DNA of 64,000 nt from Pedobacter sp. B4-66 (GCF_018492665.1 NZ_JAFVME010000001.1:310001-374000), one strand, 5' to 3'. Positions 9,771 to 19,067 are shown, counted from the first letter of the stretch. Made by a program: numbers and translations. Notes: a model not told the origin generated them from the sequence alone.

Positions 9771-10400
9771 TCAATAGGACAACATATTTTTAAAGTCAAT
9801 CAATTTATCTATATCCTTTAGCCCAGGCTCCAATTCAAATTTACTATTGATGTCTACGGCATAAAAACGTGTATCTTTTATTCTATTGATCTCATCGATA
9901 CTTTCCAGATCAATGCCCCCGCTTAAGAAATAAGGTTTATCCAATACATATTTCTTAAGCAAATCCCAGTTAAAAGTTCTTCCTGAACCACCATGATCGG
10001 GAGTTTGAGTATCAAACAAGAAGTAATCAACCGAATCTGAGTATGCTTCCAACTTATCGAAATCAAATTGTTCATCAACTCCGAAGGCCTTTATTACCTC
10101 AACATCCATCAAAGCCTTTAGCTCTGCACAGTAACTAGCAGGCTCACTTCCATGTAATTGAACCGCATGTAATCCATATTCCAGAACCCGTTCAACTACT
10201 GTTCTAAGTTCTTCATCTACAAACACACCGGTTCTTTTGATATTAGATGGCAGACTCTTAACAAAATGTGCTGAAAGATCTGCAACATATCTTTTCGAGC
10301 CTTTATAGAAAATAAATCCCATATAATCAGGCTGCAAGTCAGCCACCATTTCAATGTTTGATGGCACCTTCATTCCGCATACTTTCAGTCTTTTGTCCAT
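9771..10400 (-). CDS. trpF: Phosphoribosylanthranilate isomerase
   Basis: The 209-residue TIM-barrel performs the Amadori rearrangement of N-(5-phosphoribosyl)anthranilate. The N-terminal KVCGMK (residues 6-11) holds the catalytic cysteine. [21 protein letters not shown], with the phosphate-binding Gly-rich turn, and FLSGGID are also typical. The start overlaps the trpD stop by one base (TAATG), which implies translational coupling. trpC, which catalyses the next step, is not next to it. Confidence 0.94.
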   Translation of the reverse strand: MDKRLKVCGMKVPSNIEMVADLQPDYMGFIFYKGSKRYVADLSAHFVKSLPSNIKRTGVFVDEELRTVVERVLEYGLHAVQLHGSEPASYCAELKALMDVEVIKAFGVDEQFDFDKLEAYSDSVDYFLFDTQTPDHGGSGRTFNWDLLKKYVLDKPYFLSGGIDLESIDEINRIKDTRFYAVDINSKFELEPGLKDIDKLIDFKNMLSY

Positions 10401-11389
10401 TACCTTGCTATTAAGTTTTTAAAACTGTTCAGTGCACTTTTGCTCATTAAAGAAGCTTCTGCTTCATAAAAACAATCAGCAAAAGATTTAGTGTTATCTA
10501 TTGTTTGAATAGCCAATGCAGCGTTGCAAAGCACAACATTTCTCTGCGCATCAGTACATTCATCATTAAGTACATTCATAAAAATCTTTGCCGATGATTC
10601 AACTGTATCACCACCTTTAATCTCCTGCTCATCAATCTGCGCAAAGCCAAGTTCCGCAACAGTTACCAGCGACTCTCCTTTTTTACTGAAAGTTTTAAAA
10701 TCGCAACTTAAAGATACCTCATCAAAACCATCTACTGCATGCAGAATGGTATAGTTTTTATCTGTATCCTGATATAAATAAGCATATAACCTTGCCAGTT
10801 CCAAACTAAACACCCCAACAATTTGATTTTTCGGCTGCGCCGGATTAACCATTGGTCCAAGCATATTGAAGAAGGTTTTTACACCAAGTTCTTTACGTAT
10901 TGGTGCAACAATTTTCATTGCCGGATTAAACAACGGCGCATGGATAAAGCAAATCCCTGCTGAATCTAAGCTACGTTTTAAAACATCCTGATCGTTGGTA
11001 AATGTATACCCTAAATACTCCATCACATTCGAAGAACCGCAGCCCGACGAAACACCATAATTACCATGCTTAGCTACCTTATGACCAGCACCTGCAACTA
11101 CAAAAGAAGCAAGGGTTGATATATTAAAAGTATCTTTCCCATCACCACCGGTTCCGCAAAGATCTACAAGTTCATAATCAGAAAAATCTAGCTTTACGCA
11201 AAGGTCAAGCATTGCATCACGAAAGCCCTGAAGCTCTGCCACAGTGATATTTCGCATACCATAAGCGGTAATAAATGCAGCAATTTGCGAAGTATTAAAT
11301 TCGCCCATAGCAATCGAAGTAAGTATCCTTTGTGCCTCTGATCTGGTAAAGGTTTTGTTTTCGAATAAGTGGTTAAGTATTTTCTTCAT
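10400..11389 (-). CDS. trpD: Anthranilate phosphoribosyltransferase
   Basis: The protein transfers phosphoribose from PRPP to anthranilate. From the ATG at 11389 it has 329 residues. The PRPP loop CGTGGDGKDTFNIST lies at about 78-92 and KHGNYGVSSGCGSSNV after it, both signatures of the TrpD glycosyltransferase fold. A longer frame from 11434 would start inside the attenuator terminator region, so the ATG at 11389 is preferred; GGGAG lies about 10 bases upstream. This is the first structural gene of the operon, behind a transcription attenuator. Confidence 0.96.
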   Translation of the reverse strand: MKKILNHLFENKTFTRSEAQRILTSIAMGEFNTSQIAAFITAYGMRNITVAELQGFRDAMLDLCVKLDFSDYELVDLCGTGGDGKDTFNISTLASFVVAGAGHKVAKHGNYGVSSGCGSSNVMEYLGYTFTNDQDVLKRSLDSAGICFIHAPLFNPAMKIVAPIRKELGVKTFFNMLGPMVNPAQPKNQIVGVFSLELARLYAYLYQDTDKNYTILHAVDGFDEVSLSCDFKTFSKKGESLVTVAELGFAQIDEQEIKGGDTVESSAKIFMNVLNDECTDAQRNVVLCNAALAIQTIDNTKSFADCFYEAEASLMSKSALNSFKNLIAR

Positions 11390-11430
11390 GTTATTTACTC
11401 CCAAAAGGAGCCTTTTCAAAATGTCGTAAA

Positions 11431-11456
11431 ACAAAAAAGGTTGCCTTAAGCAACCC
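11431..11456 (-). terminator. trp attenuator terminator hairpin
   Basis: On the minus strand GGTTGC-TTAAG-GCAACC is followed directly by TTTTTTG, a textbook intrinsic terminator placed 42 bases before the trpD ATG. Its 5' arm (GGGTTGC, 11450-11456) can pair instead with GTAACCC (11494-11500) upstream. Confidence 0.88.
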
Positions 11457-11493
11457 TCAAAATATTTTTATATAAAATATAACGTTCAAAACG

Positions 11494-11519
11494 GGGTTAC
11501 ACTACGCATTTGCGTTGTG
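11494..11519 (-). promoter_or_regulatory. trp leader pause/antiterminator segments
   Basis: In the RNA, segment 1 (11511-11519, CACAACGCA) can pair with segment 2 (11500-11508, TGCGTAGTG) with one mismatch. The continuation of segment 2, GTAACCC (11494-11500), can pair over 7 bp (one G-U) with the 5' arm of the terminator. These are the alternative folds expected of a ribosome-controlled attenuator. Confidence 0.75.
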
Positions 11520-11555
11520 CCACCACCAGTTGTTAAGTCCGTTTGTTAGTATCAT
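11502..11555 (-). CDS. trpL: Trp leader peptide with three tandem tryptophans
   Basis: A 17-codon frame reads MILTNGLNNWWWHNANA and then TAG. Its three consecutive TGG codons lie at 11520-11528, directly before RNA segment 1, and its stop codon lies within segment 2. Stalling at the Trp codons when charged tRNA-Trp is scarce would free segment 2 to form the antiterminator; finishing translation would cover segment 2 and allow termination before trpD. The peptide itself needs no function. The reading frame, its Trp content and the position of the hairpins all agree, so the assignment is strong although no expression data are available. Confidence 0.85.
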   Translation of the reverse strand: MILTNGLNNWWWHNANA

Positions 11556-11560
11556 TAAAG

Positions 11561-11592
11561 CAAATATGGAATTGTTTTTGCAAAGCAGCAAA
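11561..11592 (-). promoter_or_regulatory. Candidate trp operon promoter
   Basis: TTTG (11589-11592) is separated by 20 bases from CATATTTG (11561-11568), which differs from TAnnTTTG at one position. The transcript would begin close to the leader-peptide ATG at 11555. Confidence 0.5.
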
Positions 11593-11638
11593 TCTTTTAT
11601 CAAAAAAAATAAAATTTATTACTCTTTGCAAGAGGGGT

Positions 11639-12454
11639 TTACTTAATTAAGGCGTTCTTTTCTTTGGTAAAATGATTAAAAACCAGTTTATCAGCCAATG
11701 CAGGCAATAATTTATTAATCCACACAGTTAGCTTGCCTTGCCCGGTCATTACTAAAGTCCGCTTTCTCGCAGCAATGCCATCCACTATTCGGGTAGCAAC
11801 CTCTTCGGCCGACATCATTTTACCTTCTTCCATACTTGTTTCGCCATGCGAAGCACCATCTTTAGCCAAGGCCGTAACACGAATATTAGAAGCCGTAAAA
11901 CCCGGACAAGCCACCATTACATGAACTCCCGTTTTAAGCAATTCTGTTCTTAATGATTCCATGAAACCGTTCATCGCAAACTTAGAAGCAGAATAACCGG
12001 TACGACCAGGCAAACCGCGGTAACCTGCAATAGAGGACACTCCTATTACACTACCCTGAGTTTCTAAAATCTCAGGCAATGCATACTTAGTGCAATAAAC
12101 TGTACCCCAGAAATTCACATCCATCAGATTTTTCAATACAGATAAGTCCAGGTCATTAAACAAAGCACGCATAGATAAGCCCGCATTGTTAACTAGTATA
12201 TCTATCTTATTGAAAGTAACTAAAGCATTTTTAATAAGGACTTCGCAATCCTCTTCTTTGCTTACATCTGCCTGCACGGCTATTGCTCTTATTCCATATC
12301 TGGTTTCCAGATCGGCTGTAATTTCACAAAGTGTAACATATTGTCTGGCACCTAAAACCAGGTTGGCACCTCTTTTTGCAAACTCTTCGGCACATGCTTT
12401 ACCAATACCAGATGATGCACCCGTAATTATGACTACTTTATTCTTAAAATCCAT
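11639..12454 (-). CDS. SDR family NAD(P)-dependent oxidoreductase
   Basis: The 271-residue protein is a classical short-chain dehydrogenase. The cofactor loop TGASSGIG lies at 11-18, NNAG at 89-92, and the catalytic residues are Ser140/141, Tyr154 and Lys158 (GYSASK). The substrate is unknown. The C-terminal extension (from about 230, ending ALADKLVFNHFTKEKN) is hydrophobic and basic and may touch the membrane, as in SDRs acting on lipids, but this is only inference. It lies 5 bases behind recR and is probably co-transcribed with it. Confidence 0.88.
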   Translation of the reverse strand: MDFKNKVVIITGASSGIGKACAEEFAKRGANLVLGARQYVTLCEITADLETRYGIRAIAVQADVSKEEDCEVLIKNALVTFNKIDILVNNAGLSMRALFNDLDLSVLKNLMDVNFWGTVYCTKYALPEILETQGSVIGVSSIAGYRGLPGRTGYSASKFAMNGFMESLRTELLKTGVHVMVACPGFTASNIRVTALAKDGASHGETSMEEGKMMSAEEVATRIVDGIAARKRTLVMTGQGKLTVWINKLLPALADKLVFNHFTKEKNALIK

Positions 12455-12459
12455 TCTAA

Positions 12460-13077
12460 TTATTTAATTAATGAGTTTTCATAAGGCACCCTGGTAATGA
12501 TAGATCTTCCCAGCGTAATCTCATCAGCATACTCCAGCTCTCCGCCAAAGGCAATACCTCTGGCAATTGTGGTAATTGGTATTTGAAAATCTTTAAGTCG
12601 TTTGTATAAATAGAAGAGAGTAGTATCCCCTTCCATGGTAGCGCTAAGTGCCAATATCACCTCTTTTACAGGAGTTGTAGCCACGCGCTGCACTAACGAA
12701 TCAATAAACAGATCGGATGGTCCTACTCCATCCATTGGCGAGATTAACCCACCAAGCACATGATAAACACCAAAATACTGCGAAGTATTTTCCACAGCCA
12801 TTACATCCCTGGTATCTTCTACAACACAGATTACTTCCTTTTCACGCTTGTTCGAAGCGCAAATTTCACAAATCTGGTTATCAGAAATATTATGACAAAT
12901 GCCGCAGTGCTTAATTTCTTTTCTAAGCCTTACAATTGCATTCCCAAAATGCTCCACTTCCTCCTGCTCTTTATTTAATAAATGCAGAACCAACCTTAAA
13001 GCCGTCTTTTGTCCAACGCCAGGTAACTTCGAAAATTCGTTAACGGCATCCTCAAGCAATTTAGAAGAAAAGTTCAT
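12460..13077 (-). CDS. recR: Recombination protein RecR
   Basis: The 205-residue protein works with RecO and RecF to load RecA at gaps. It has an N-terminal helix-hairpin-helix (KLPGVGQKTALRLVLHLL, about 17-34), a zinc finger with Cys58, Cys61, Cys70 and Cys73, then a Toprim domain (VICVVED, later LALSATMEGDTT). The length and domain order are standard. It is divergent from the symporter gene. Confidence 0.97.
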   Translation of the reverse strand: MNFSSKLLEDAVNEFSKLPGVGQKTALRLVLHLLNKEQEEVEHFGNAIVRLRKEIKHCGICHNISDNQICEICASNKREKEVICVVEDTRDVMAVENTSQYFGVYHVLGGLISPMDGVGPSDLFIDSLVQRVATTPVKEVILALSATMEGDTTLFYLYKRLKDFQIPITTIARGIAFGGELEYADEITLGRSIITRVPYENSLIK

Positions 13078-13194
13078 CTTACAAACTTAGATAAATTGTG
13101 AATGTAAATTAATATTTATCTCTTGATATTTACTTTTTATAAGTAGAAACTCATGATGGTTTCTTACATTTAGAACCTTAACAAATCATAAAAA

Positions 13195-14673
13195 ATGAGT
13201 CCAATAATACTTTTGTCTTTTCTGCTAGGTTACTTTACACTGCTAATTGGTGTCTCCTATTTTACTTCCCGAAACAACTCAGACAATGCTTCATTTTTTA
13301 TAGCAAACAGAAATTCTAAATGGTATCTGGTGGCATTTGGAATGATTGGAACAGCCCTTTCCGGTGTTACTTTCATTTCCGTTCCCGGAGCCGTAGGCAA
13401 AAGCGAATTCGGCTATTTTCAGTTCATATTAGGTAACGCTGTCGGCTTCGTTATCATTGCAACTGTATTGCTGCCACTTTATTACAGATTAAACATCATT
13501 TCCATATACACCTATTTGGAGAGGCGTTTAGGCTTTTGGAGTTATAAAAGTGGCGCTGTTATCTTCTTAATTTCACGGACTATCGGCTCATCTTTCAGAC
13601 TGTATCTTGTAGCCATTGTACTACAGAAATTCATATTTGACGCATGGAATGTACCCTTTTGGCTTACCATAGTAATTTGTCTGGCACTCATTTGGCTTTA
13701 CACACATAAGGGAGGATTAAAAACAATCATCATTACCGATACACTTCAAACCGTATTCTTACTCCTATCAGTAGTACTATCCATCATTTTCATTTCCAGA
13801 TCATTAAACTTAGATATCGCCGGAACTTTTGAAGCTGTAAAGAATAGCAGTTATTCAAAAATCTTCTTCTGGGAAGACTTTATGGGCAGTAAAACCCACT
13901 TTATAAAACAGTTCCTCGGAGGTATTTTTGTAACCATTGCCATGACGGGATTAGATCAGGATCTGATGCAAAAGAACCTGAGCATGAAAACCATAGGCGA
14001 GGCTCAAAAAAACATGTTCACCTTTACTGCTGTATTCATTATCATGAACATTTTCTTTTTAAGCGTAGGTGCGCTTTTGTACCTATTTGCAGCTAAAAAT
14101 GGCATTGATGTAGCAGCATTAAAAACACCAGACCACCTATACCCCGAAATTGCTTTAAACTACCTTAACGTTATTCCGGGTATTATTTTTATGCTAGGTT
14201 TAACCGCCGCAACATTTGCGACAACAGATTCTGCATTAACAGCCTTAACAACCTCTTTTTGTGTAGATTTTTTACATTTCGATAAAAAAGCTGATCAAAA
14301 CGACCCTAAACTCGTTACTCAAAGACACTACGTACATGTTGGTTTTTCGGCGCTAATGGTCGCCGTTATCATGGTTTTCAAACTAATTAACGACGATTCA
14401 GTTGTTAATGCCATATTTAAAGCAGCCGGCTATACCTATGGACCATTGGTAGGTTTATTCGGTTTTGGCATGCTAACCAAAAGAGCGGCAACAGATAAAC
14501 TTGTACCTTACATCTGTATTCTTTCGCCAATACTATGCTATATAATAGATATAAACTCACTAAGCTGGTTTAGCTACGCCTTAGGCTTTGAGCTTATCAT
14601 ATTAAATGGCCTGATTACGTTTATACTACTTTGGATAACCGGGAAACAAGCGACAACCCAGACCAAATTTTAA
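13195..14673 (+). CDS. Sodium:solute symporter family protein
   Basis: The 492-residue membrane protein has about 13 predicted membrane segments and the SSS-family pattern, for example GTALSGVTFISVPGAVG near residue 57 and ATFATTDSALTALTTSF near 340, where the Na+ site is expected. The substrate (sugar, amino acid, sialic acid or other) cannot be read from the sequence, and there is no catabolic gene beside it. The LOG-family gene follows 20 bases later and is likely in the same transcript. Confidence 0.9.
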   Translation: MSPIILLSFLLGYFTLLIGVSYFTSRNNSDNASFFIANRNSKWYLVAFGMIGTALSGVTFISVPGAVGKSEFGYFQFILGNAVGFVIIATVLLPLYYRLNIISIYTYLERRLGFWSYKSGAVIFLISRTIGSSFRLYLVAIVLQKFIFDAWNVPFWLTIVICLALIWLYTHKGGLKTIIITDTLQTVFLLLSVVLSIIFISRSLNLDIAGTFEAVKNSSYSKIFFWEDFMGSKTHFIKQFLGGIFVTIAMTGLDQDLMQKNLSMKTIGEAQKNMFTFTAVFIIMNIFFLSVGALLYLFAAKNGIDVAALKTPDHLYPEIALNYLNVIPGIIFMLGLTAATFATTDSALTALTTSFCVDFLHFDKKADQNDPKLVTQRHYVHVGFSALMVAVIMVFKLINDDSVVNAIFKAAGYTYGPLVGLFGFGMLTKRAATDKLVPYICILSPILCYIIDINSLSWFSYALGFELIILNGLITFILLWITGKQATTQTKF

Positions 14674-14693
14674 ATACTTTAATACCTATTAGA

Positions 14694-15401
14694 ATGACAA
14701 GTGAAGAGAAAATAAGAAGCGCATTTGAAAACAAAGACTGGCAGGAAATAAAAGTTACTGACTCCTGGCAGATCTTTAAAATAATGGCCGAATTTGTTGA
14801 CGGCTTTGAAAAACTGGCTAAAATAGGCCCTTGTGTAACCATTTTTGGTTCGGCAAGAACTGCTGAAACCAATAAGTATTACCAAATAGCTGTTGAGTGT
14901 GGCAAACTATTAACCGACCGAGGTTACGGTGTTGTTACAGGTGGTGGCCCCGGCATTATGGAAGCTGGAAATAAAGGCGCACATACAAACGGTGGTAAAT
15001 CAGTCGGTTTAAACATTGAACTACCATTTGAGCAATTCCACAACAAATACATAGACCACAACAAACTGCTAGAATTTGATTACTTCTTTGTAAGAAAAGT
15101 AATGTTTATGAAGTACTCGCAAGGTTTTATCGTACTACCAGGCGGTATGGGTACTATGGATGAACTTTTTGAAGCAATCACCTTAATCCAAACAGGTAAA
15201 ATTGCAAGGTTCCCTATTGTACTTGTCGGCAAAGATTACTGGAGCGGATTGGTAGATTGGATAACGAACACCATGCTAAACAAAGAGCACAACATTCATG
15301 CAGAAGATCTAAACCTATTCAGATTAGTTGATACTGCCGAAGAAGCTACTGAGCATATCTTCAGATTCTACGAGAAGTACGTATTGAAACCAAACTTCTA
15401 A
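14694..15401 (+). CDS. LOG/TIGR00730 family Rossmann-fold protein
   Basis: The protein (235 residues from the ATG at 14694) belongs to the family once annotated as lysine decarboxylase. Characterised members are nucleotide-5'-monophosphate N-glycosidases. VTGGGPGIMEAGNKGA (81-96) and the catalytic motif PGGMGTMDE (149-157) are intact. An upstream in-frame ATG at 14631 lies within the symporter coding region, so the later start is chosen. The physiological substrate here is unknown. Confidence 0.88.
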   Translation: MTSEEKIRSAFENKDWQEIKVTDSWQIFKIMAEFVDGFEKLAKIGPCVTIFGSARTAETNKYYQIAVECGKLLTDRGYGVVTGGGPGIMEAGNKGAHTNGGKSVGLNIELPFEQFHNKYIDHNKLLEFDYFFVRKVMFMKYSQGFIVLPGGMGTMDELFEAITLIQTGKIARFPIVLVGKDYWSGLVDWITNTMLNKEHNIHAEDLNLFRLVDTAEEATEHIFRFYEKYVLKPNF

Positions 15402-15428
15402 TCGAGCCTTTAAATAAGCTCTTAGGCC

Positions 15429-15773
15429 TTAACCTAAAATATCATAAATCTTTTCTGTTGGTCTTGCTATCACGGCAAGATCATCAGAAACTAGTATCGG
15501 ACGTTCTATTAGAATCGGATTTTCAACCATCGCAACAATCCATTCTTCCTCAGAAAGAACCTTACCTTTATATTTTTCTTTATAAATAACTTCCGATTTA
15601 CGGACAAGTTCATGAGCCGAAATCCCCAATTTACCAACAATAGCGCGCAATTCACCCGTCGTAGGAACTGCTTCCAGGTAATTAACTACTTCAAATTCCT
15701 TTCCACTTTCCTCTAAAACCGTCATTGCGCAGCGGCTTTTACTACATCTGTTATTATGATAAATCTTAATCAT
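15429..15773 (-). CDS. ArsC/Spx-family arsenate reductase-like protein
   Basis: The 114-residue thioredoxin-like protein has one N-terminal redox cysteine (Cys10 in NNRCSKSR), the Arg-containing ENPILIERPI segment (about 84-93) and a family-typical length, as in glutaredoxin-dependent ArsC. No other ars gene is near, so it may act in general redox or Spx-like regulation rather than arsenic resistance. It is convergent with the LOG-family gene, 27 bases apart. Confidence 0.82.
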   Translation of the reverse strand: MIKIYHNNRCSKSRCAMTVLEESGKEFEVVNYLEAVPTTGELRAIVGKLGISAHELVRKSEVIYKEKYKGKVLSEEEWIVAMVENPILIERPILVSDDLAVIARPTEKIYDILG

Positions 15774-15845
15774 TTTCTCTTAACTAAATTTAAACTTTAC
15801 TTCCTTCCCTTTTTCCCCCTTCTGTCCGGAGTTACATTCATTCCT

Positions 15846-15931
15846 CAAAAAAACAACTGTTGAGAGACGACATGCAAATATTTTGCCCTTCAGCAAAAGA
15901 TTTGAGGAGGCGAGCAATGGTTGTTTTTTTT
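15846..15931. other. Possible structured element downstream of the DUF502 gene
   Basis: AACAAC (15852-15857) and GTTGTT (15920-15925) close a segment that holds an inner stem TTTTGC / GCAAAA (15881-15886 / 15893-15898). Long A-runs and T-runs flank both sides, so on either strand the end looks like a terminator. It may be only a bidirectional terminator or a small RNA; no known family was recognised. Confidence 0.4.
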
Positions 15932-16522
15932 TTAGAAATGGCTAACTCCGCCAGATACCACCAACTTCATGGCATCCGCCGCACTCATATTCAACGGTTT
16001 AATCTTTTCGTTTTTAACAACATAAACCTGACCCGCAAAAGAATAAGAAAACGGGAAATAAACAATTGCTTCACCCGGAAGACCGATAGATTTAAGATCA
16101 GACTGCGTAAGAAACCCAATCCTTTTCAAATCCCCTTCAACCTCAACAAGTACAGGATGATTAAACTTCTTCTCATCACCAACAAAAGCTTCAGTAAGAT
16201 CTTTAATAGAAGAATAGATAAATTTCACCACCGGAAGCCTATCTAAAGCCTTCTGAAACCAATTATACATTGGTTCAGTAACAAAGTTAGTTACAAAAAT
16301 TCCGGCAACCAGAATAATCGAAACTACCAATGCCAAGCCTAATCCGGGAATATTTCGGCTGGCTCCCGTTCTGGGATCTACGCCAAGAATATTGTTTATA
16401 TTTAACCAGCTGTCAACCGTAGTAACAGCCCAAATCACGATAAAAATACTTAGTGCAATAGGCAGCACAATCAACAACCCTTTAATCAGGTAATTTAACA
16501 ACGCCCTACCAATTCTATTCAT
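15932..16522 (-). CDS. DUF502 family membrane protein
   Basis: The 196-residue protein has two N-terminal membrane helices (about 12-34 and 62-84) followed by a soluble part with LPVVKFIYSSIKDLTEAF and GEAIVYFPFSYSFAGQVYVV. This layout is typical of DUF502, a widespread family of unknown function. It is encoded just after murF-alr (19 bases away) and may be co-transcribed with it. Confidence 0.88.
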   Translation of the reverse strand: MNRIGRALLNYLIKGLLIVLPIALSIFIVIWAVTTVDSWLNINNILGVDPRTGASRNIPGLGLALVVSIILVAGIFVTNFVTEPMYNWFQKALDRLPVVKFIYSSIKDLTEAFVGDEKKFNHPVLVEVEGDLKRIGFLTQSDLKSIGLPGEAIVYFPFSYSFAGQVYVVKNEKIKPLNMSAADAMKLVVSGGVSHF

Positions 16523-16541
16523 GCTGCAAACTTATGTAAAA

Positions 16542-19001
16542 CTACTCATAAAAATACACTCGTTTTACCCTTTGAGATACATTTGTTAATATTTCATACG
16601 GTATAGTGTCAATTTGTTTTGCCAATTCGGCGATGGTAAGTTCACCGTTAAAAACAATCACCTCATCGCCAGTTTTCACGCCCAAACCAGTAACATCGAG
16701 CATACACATATCCATACATATTACACCTACGGTAGACACCAGATTGCCATTAATCAACATTTTACCCACACCATTGCCAAATTTGCGATTATAACCATCA
16801 GCATAACCAATTTTAACAGTAGCGATCATGCCTCCTTCAGGTAAAACACCACGGCGACTATAACCCACCGTTTCATTAGGTCTTATTGGTTTCACCTGAG
16901 TTACCGTAGTTTTTAAAACGGCAACAGTTTGCAGGCCTTTATTATGAGACAAGCCGCCATCAAAACCATACATTCCAATACCAAGCCTAACCATATCTAA
17001 TTGAACTTCAGGGTGACGAGAAATCCCTGAAGTATTAGAAATATGTCTAATAAATGAATACCCAACCCCATCTTTAATTTGATCAGCAACAGCTGTAAAC
17101 CTACTCAGCTGGTGCGCTGTAAATTCATCATGATCAGCACTATCACTCCCTACCAGATGAGAAAAAACAGAAACAACCTTTACCTTTTCGGTTTCCTTTA
17201 ACTGTTGTAAAAGATCAGTTAGATCAGCCTCTTCAAAGCCCAATCTATGCATTCCCGTTTCAATTTTCAGGTGTATAGGGTAATTCTTTACATTTTCACT
17301 TAAGAAATCGATGAAACTTCTTAAAATATCAAGATTATATATTTCGGGTTCCAGCTTATGCTTTACTATGGCATCAAAAGCAGACGGCTCCGGACTCATT
17401 ACCATAATAGGCATAGAAATACCGCCTTTTCTAAGCGCAACACCCTCATCTGTATAAGCTACCGCGAGGTAATCAACTTTATGGTACTGTAGCAGATTAG
17501 CGATTTCAAAACTACCGCTACCATAAGAAAAAGCTTTAACCATTGCCATTACCTTAACTCCGGGACGTAATTTATTCCTATAGAATTGCAGATTCCCTGC
17601 CAACGCATTTAAATCTATCTCCAGAACCGTATCATGTATCTTTTGGGTAATCAGCTTACTGATACGTGCAAACTCGAACCTACGAGCTCCTTTAACCAAA
17701 ACTGTTTCACTACTAAAATGTAGCGATGGAAAGTTCTCTACAAAGGCCAATGTACTCTCAAAAAAAGAGGCTTCCATATCAAACAATTCTGCTGCTGCAG
17801 AAATATGCGGGCCAACCCCTATCAACCTATTCACGTTCTTTTGCTTAAGCAGAGCCGCTATTTCGGCATAAAGATCCTCATCATTTTTCCCTGTTTCATA
17901 CAGATCAGAAAGGATAAGCGTCTTTTTAGGATGCTGGTTTTGCAGATTTAAAAAATCGAGCGCAATGGCTAGTGAAGAAATATCAGCACTGTAAGAATCA
18001 TCTATAACGGAACACTGATTGATCCCATTTTTCAGTTCTAAGCGCATGCTCACTGACGTTAACTTTTCTAACAAAGCGTCAGTTTGCTGTGGATTGTACC
18101 CCAAAGCAAGCAAAGTGGCCCAGCAAATCACTCCATTTTCGAGAGATGCTCTATCACTAAATGGAATTAAGCATTCTATTTCATCGCCTTTAAACTTTGC
18201 TCTAATGTAATTTCTGCCATCAATTTGCTCTATAAATAAGATTTGCAGATCTGCCTTTTGTTTAAAACTCCATGAGAATTTTGACTTACCTGGTAAATCA
18301 TTTAAACCGAGTCCTTCAGTATACTCAGGAGAATAAATAAACAGTTCTGAATTTTTAAAAAGCTTTAATTTTTCGAGCAGTTTTTCTTTAATAGATGAGA
18401 ATCCTTCTGCATGTGCTTCGCCAATATTGGTTAAAACACCAACGGTTGGCTGTATAATTTCGGCAAGGCTATCCATCTCGCCGGATTTGGAAATTCCGGC
18501 TTCAAATATCCCCATGGTATGATCTGAATCGATTTGCCAAACAGAAAGCGGCACCCCTATTTGGGAATTAAAGCTTTTAGGACTGCGAACAATATTAAAA
18601 TCGGCAGCAAGTAATTGATATAACCATTCTTTAACTATAGTTTTCCCGTTACTACCGGTAATTGCAAGCACTTTTAGGTCGTACTGTTCACGATTGTACT
18701 TCGCTAAAGTCTGAAGAGCGGCTAATACATCAGTAACCAACAAGATATTGGCATCAGGAAAGTTATTCAAATAGCTTTCATCGCTGATTACAAAATTCTT
18801 AATTCCATTTGCATAAGCATCTTTAAGGTACGCATGACCATTTCTTTTTGCATCTAAAGCAAAAAACAAAGATTCATCAGGATCTATTACACTCCTGCTA
18901 TCAATTACCAATTTAGTAATTACGGCATTACTGTTTATGATGAAAGGTTTTGCAGTTAAAATAGCGGCAATAAGAGAGATGGAATAGTTGGCATTACTCA
19001 T
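16542..19001 (-). CDS. Fused UDP-MurNAc-tripeptide:D-Ala-D-Ala ligase and alanine racemase
   Basis: The 819-residue protein joins two peptidoglycan enzymes. The N-terminal MurF half (about 1-450) has the Mur ATP loop TGSNGKT at 115-121 and adds D-Ala-D-Ala to the UDP-MurNAc tripeptide. The C-terminal alanine racemase half (about 452-819) has the PLP lysine in MVKAFSYGSG, the LGIGMYGFD segment and the VGYSRRG region. The fusion couples production of D-alanine to its use and is known from Bacteroidota. The upstream 230 bases contain repeats and palindromes described separately. Confidence 0.96.
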   Translation of the reverse strand: MSNANYSISLIAAILTAKPFIINSNAVITKLVIDSRSVIDPDESLFFALDAKRNGHAYLKDAYANGIKNFVISDESYLNNFPDANILLVTDVLAALQTLAKYNREQYDLKVLAITGSNGKTIVKEWLYQLLAADFNIVRSPKSFNSQIGVPLSVWQIDSDHTMGIFEAGISKSGEMDSLAEIIQPTVGVLTNIGEAHAEGFSSIKEKLLEKLKLFKNSELFIYSPEYTEGLGLNDLPGKSKFSWSFKQKADLQILFIEQIDGRNYIRAKFKGDEIECLIPFSDRASLENGVICWATLLALGYNPQQTDALLEKLTSVSMRLELKNGINQCSVIDDSYSADISSLAIALDFLNLQNQHPKKTLILSDLYETGKNDEDLYAEIAALLKQKNVNRLIGVGPHISAAAELFDMEASFFESTLAFVENFPSLHFSSETVLVKGARRFEFARISKLITQKIHDTVLEIDLNALAGNLQFYRNKLRPGVKVMAMVKAFSYGSGSFEIANLLQYHKVDYLAVAYTDEGVALRKGGISMPIMVMSPEPSAFDAIVKHKLEPEIYNLDILRSFIDFLSENVKNYPIHLKIETGMHRLGFEEADLTDLLQQLKETEKVKVVSVFSHLVGSDSADHDEFTAHQLSRFTAVADQIKDGVGYSFIRHISNTSGISRHPEVQLDMVRLGIGMYGFDGGLSHNKGLQTVAVLKTTVTQVKPIRPNETVGYSRRGVLPEGGMIATVKIGYADGYNRKFGNGVGKMLINGNLVSTVGVICMDMCMLDVTGLGVKTGDEVIVFNGELTIAELAKQIDTIPYEILTNVSQRVKRVYFYE

Positions 19002-19067
19002 GACCCAAAATTAAACAATTTTCAGTACAGGACATAAAGTAAAACATTACACCATTGCTTTGTCAAA

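Noticed and set aside
15860..16246. Plus-strand 128-codon frame opposite the DUF502 gene
   Set aside because: It is basic and without domain similarity; the minus-strand DUF502 protein is clearly the real gene.
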